Made by a program: the position numbers and the translations under genes. The notes beneath the pieces are model-generated. The model worked only from the letters and a program-made list of their open reading frames with translations, was not told the DNA's origin and did no database searches. From contig NC_056548.1 in the NCBI RefSeq assembly GCF_910596095.1, positions 16,764,651 to 16,828,650 of the forward strand: a stretch of 64,000 bases of DNA, read 5' to 3'. Origin of the DNA: Thunnus maccoyii. Lineage: Eukaryota > Chordata > Actinopteri > Scombriformes > Scombridae. Shown here one piece after another: positions 62,501-64,000 of this stretch; positions within the stretch are counted from its first letter, which is position 1; every line of letters starts with the position of its first letter.

Positions 62501-64000
62501 TGCTCCTCTGTTTTTGGTCTACTGGAAGGCACATATAGTTATCATCTTCTCTGTTTTTTAGATATTTTGAGGCAGTCCAGAATACAACCAGAAACCGGCT
62601 CCATGCCGAACTGATCATCGACCTGGAGAATGGGGAGTACTTGTGTCCCCTGTGCAAGTCACTGTGCAATACTGTTGTCCCTCTCATCCCTATGGAACAG
62701 CTAACATTCAACTAGTAAGTCCAGTCTACCTTCCTTAGGCCAATCTGCAATGATATGTTGGAGGTACAGATACGTAGAGGCTATCTTAATGTTTCTGTCA
62801 TTGTGTGTAGTGAAAATGCAGAGATAATTGGCCAGCATTTGACCATGCCTCGCTGGATCCAGATCATCTCTGCCAGGATTAAAGGACTCAAGTCAATCAC
62901 TCAGGATAATGGCAAGACAAGCGAACATTCCATACATGCATCTATTTCAACAACTCTGCAATTTAAAGCTGGTGATCATGTGAAATAACAGGGTCATTTT
63001 TTTTCTGTCTCTCTTGCAGATTGCAACACAGAAAGCAGTAGTGGTGATGGAGACGCAGGGCTGTGTGGAGAGGGCCAGCCAGACTTTAGATCCATTCTGA
63101 GCTATGGCGTACAAGAACCGTGAGTGACACCATCCACTCCGTCAGTATTACTCAAAGTTATGTTTCTTGTAGCACAGCAGTCCGAAGTCTCTTTTGCTGC
63201 TTGTTTTTAGGAGAAAGTTCTCAGACAGCGTAGCAGAGATGCTGGTTGTGTGCGCCACCACGGTCCACAGGGTCGGTCTGCAGACGGCACCCAATGAGAT
63301 GTGCCCACGTGTGCCCCTTATGGCTTGGAACACATGTGCCTTCACTATTCAGGCCATTGGTAAGACTCCTCATTTTAGCTTCTCTATATCCTTTCTTTCA
63401 TTTTTAAATTATCTAAATATATACGTGTGTGTCCTTGCAGAAAACATATTGCAGGAAGAGGGCAAGCCACTCTTTGGGTCCTTACAAAACAGACAGGTAC
63501 TGACTAGCACACAGTTCTCACATATAATGCATGTCATGATTTGAATTTTGTTAGATATCGTTTTTGTGAAATACTTCTCCATTTTAGCATGCAGGTCTGA
63601 AGGCGATTGTTCAGTTTTCAGCAGCCCAGAGATTTAAGAGCTCCCAGTCTGTCATCCAAAGGCATTTCACCGATATGTTGGGAGGTACCTGGTCCATCTA
63701 ATCATAATTAAAATGCATTATAAAGCAAATGGAGTTCTCCCTTGTGTATGAAATGTACAATATAAGTTAATTTTGCCTTTGCCTTGGTTCTCTTCCCAGT
63801 CTTGCTGCCTGTCCTGAACAGAAAGACCTCCCCCTCTCTTCTGGAGGTTGACTTCTTCCATCTTCTGGTAGGTCTTCAATAATGGGAACAACTGTGTCGA
63901 GAATAGACTCCAACTTGTCTTGTCCTCATCTCAGAATAAGTTATTTGACTTTATTCTGTCACACAGTAACTTAATTAATGTATTTTTTATGTGTGAATCA
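49400..64000 (+). CDS. ubr1: N-recognin E3 ubiquitin ligase UBR1, 5' part (3' end outside window)
   Basis: Recognises destabilising N-terminal residues and ubiquitinates the proteins bearing them (N-degron pathway, cytosol). 38 exons: 49400-49444, 51084-51343, 54381-54459, 54837-54947, 56184-56311, 56402-56540, 56680-56742, 56869-56992, 57230-57331, 57429-57517, 57609-57707, 57852-58009, 58105-58204, 58314-58442, 58616-58796, 58894-58946, 59135-59245, 59355-59420, 59523-59624, 59714-59777, 59868-59992, 60092-60144, 60235-60337, 60430-60478, 60577-60731, 60823-60922, 61036-61139, 61254-61334, 61768-61949, 62049-62257, 62349-62448, 62562-62714, 62811-62911, 63020-63119, 63211-63359, 63441-63496, 63588-63684, 63800-63867, about 1396 residues of about 1750. 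The UBR box (residues 88-158) has [20 protein letters not shown] and GGGFCDCGD. The basic helix [19 protein letters not shown] and the RING-H2 region ([39 protein letters not shown]) are present. The HKSHRYK and [15 protein letters not shown] blocks favour UBR1 over UBR2. Confidence 0.94.
50486..50558. repeat. (TA)n tract forming a long palindrome
   Basis: Two TA runs of about 13 units flank CTATGA; with the TCATAGTATA that follows, the segment from about 50511 to 50555 is a perfect inverted repeat. In ubr1 intron 1. Confidence 0.85.
51724..52628. mobile_element. PIF/Harbinger-like non-autonomous element with TAA duplication
   Basis: Ends are AGGCCTTTACACA on the left and TGTGTAAAGGCCT on the right, flanked directly by TAA on both sides (51721-51723 and 52629-52631), the 3-bp target duplication of PIF/Harbinger elements. 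The 905-bp interior is itself a large fold-back: CTGCTGTCAGTCAGCCTGGT near 52195 recurs inverted near 52490, and ATCATCACTGGAGGATGATG near 52308 is mirrored around 52325. No transposase. In ubr1 intron 2. Confidence 0.8.
52629..54380. other. Rest of ubr1 intron 2
   Basis: AT-rich intron sequence from the Harbinger-like element to exon 3. No confident element or gene; some stretches near 53880-54125 look like an old repeat but have no defined ends. Confidence 0.4.
58038..58074. other. Perfect 16-bp hairpin inside a 95-bp ubr1 intron
   Basis: AGTCCTTTGTTCCCAA pairs fully with TTGGGAACAAAGGACT across a CTCTT loop. It occupies the middle of intron 12 (58010-58104). Confidence 0.8.

Noticed and set aside
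1-64000. CRISPR arrays, operons, prophage or other prokaryotic systems; tRNA or rRNA genes
   Set aside because: The window is spliced vertebrate DNA; direct repeats are microsatellites or transposon ends, and I saw no tRNA or rRNA signature on either strand.

Overview
The window reads as nuclear DNA of a ray-finned fish (teleost). The evidence is vertebrate genes split by short GT-AG introns, AT-rich introns, many short tandem repeats, and interspersed repeats of types common in fish: LINE tails and non-autonomous hAT-like and Harbinger-like elements. I found no bacterial, viral or plasmid features. I recognise nine protein-coding genes and could follow the reading frame across the splice sites of every one.

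Layout. (1) prima1, minus strand, 1572-10757, four coding exons, anchors acetylcholinesterase to membranes. (2) fam181a, plus strand, 16824-17603, one coding exon, head-to-head with prima1. (3) asb2, minus strand, 18332-21226, eight exons, ankyrin/SOCS-box ubiquitin-ligase adaptor, tail-to-tail with fam181a. (4) A repeat-rich gap of about 6 kb with a LINE tail. (5) A ccdc197-like coiled-coil gene, plus strand, 27591-29900, nine exons, with two RFX X-box motifs just upstream. (6) otub2, plus strand, 31753-33551, five exons, deubiquitinase. (7) ddx24, minus strand, 33846-38208, RNA helicase. (8) A serpin of the alpha-1-antitrypsin group, minus strand, 39425-41013. (9) atxn3, minus strand, 43417-46966, eleven exons, Josephin deubiquitinase. 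(10) ubr1, plus strand, from 49400 through the right edge, 38 exons seen and the 3' part missing.

The run prima1-fam181a-asb2-ccdc197-otub2-ddx24-serpin matches, from memory, gene order on human 14q32. ubr1 (human 15q15) joined to this block would reflect the older linkage of those chromosome segments. Four of the nine genes act in ubiquitin biology (asb2, otub2, atxn3, ubr1), but they belong to unrelated families and the sequence gives no sign of a shared system. I see no new multi-gene system. The points most worth a second look are the YAP-like TEAD-binding motif in fam181a, the paired X-boxes at the ccdc197-like gene, the Tyr P1 site of the serpin, the very short glutamine tract and missing third UIM in atxn3, a GC-AG intron in ubr1, and several well-delimited mobile elements with terminal inverted repeats and target-site duplications.
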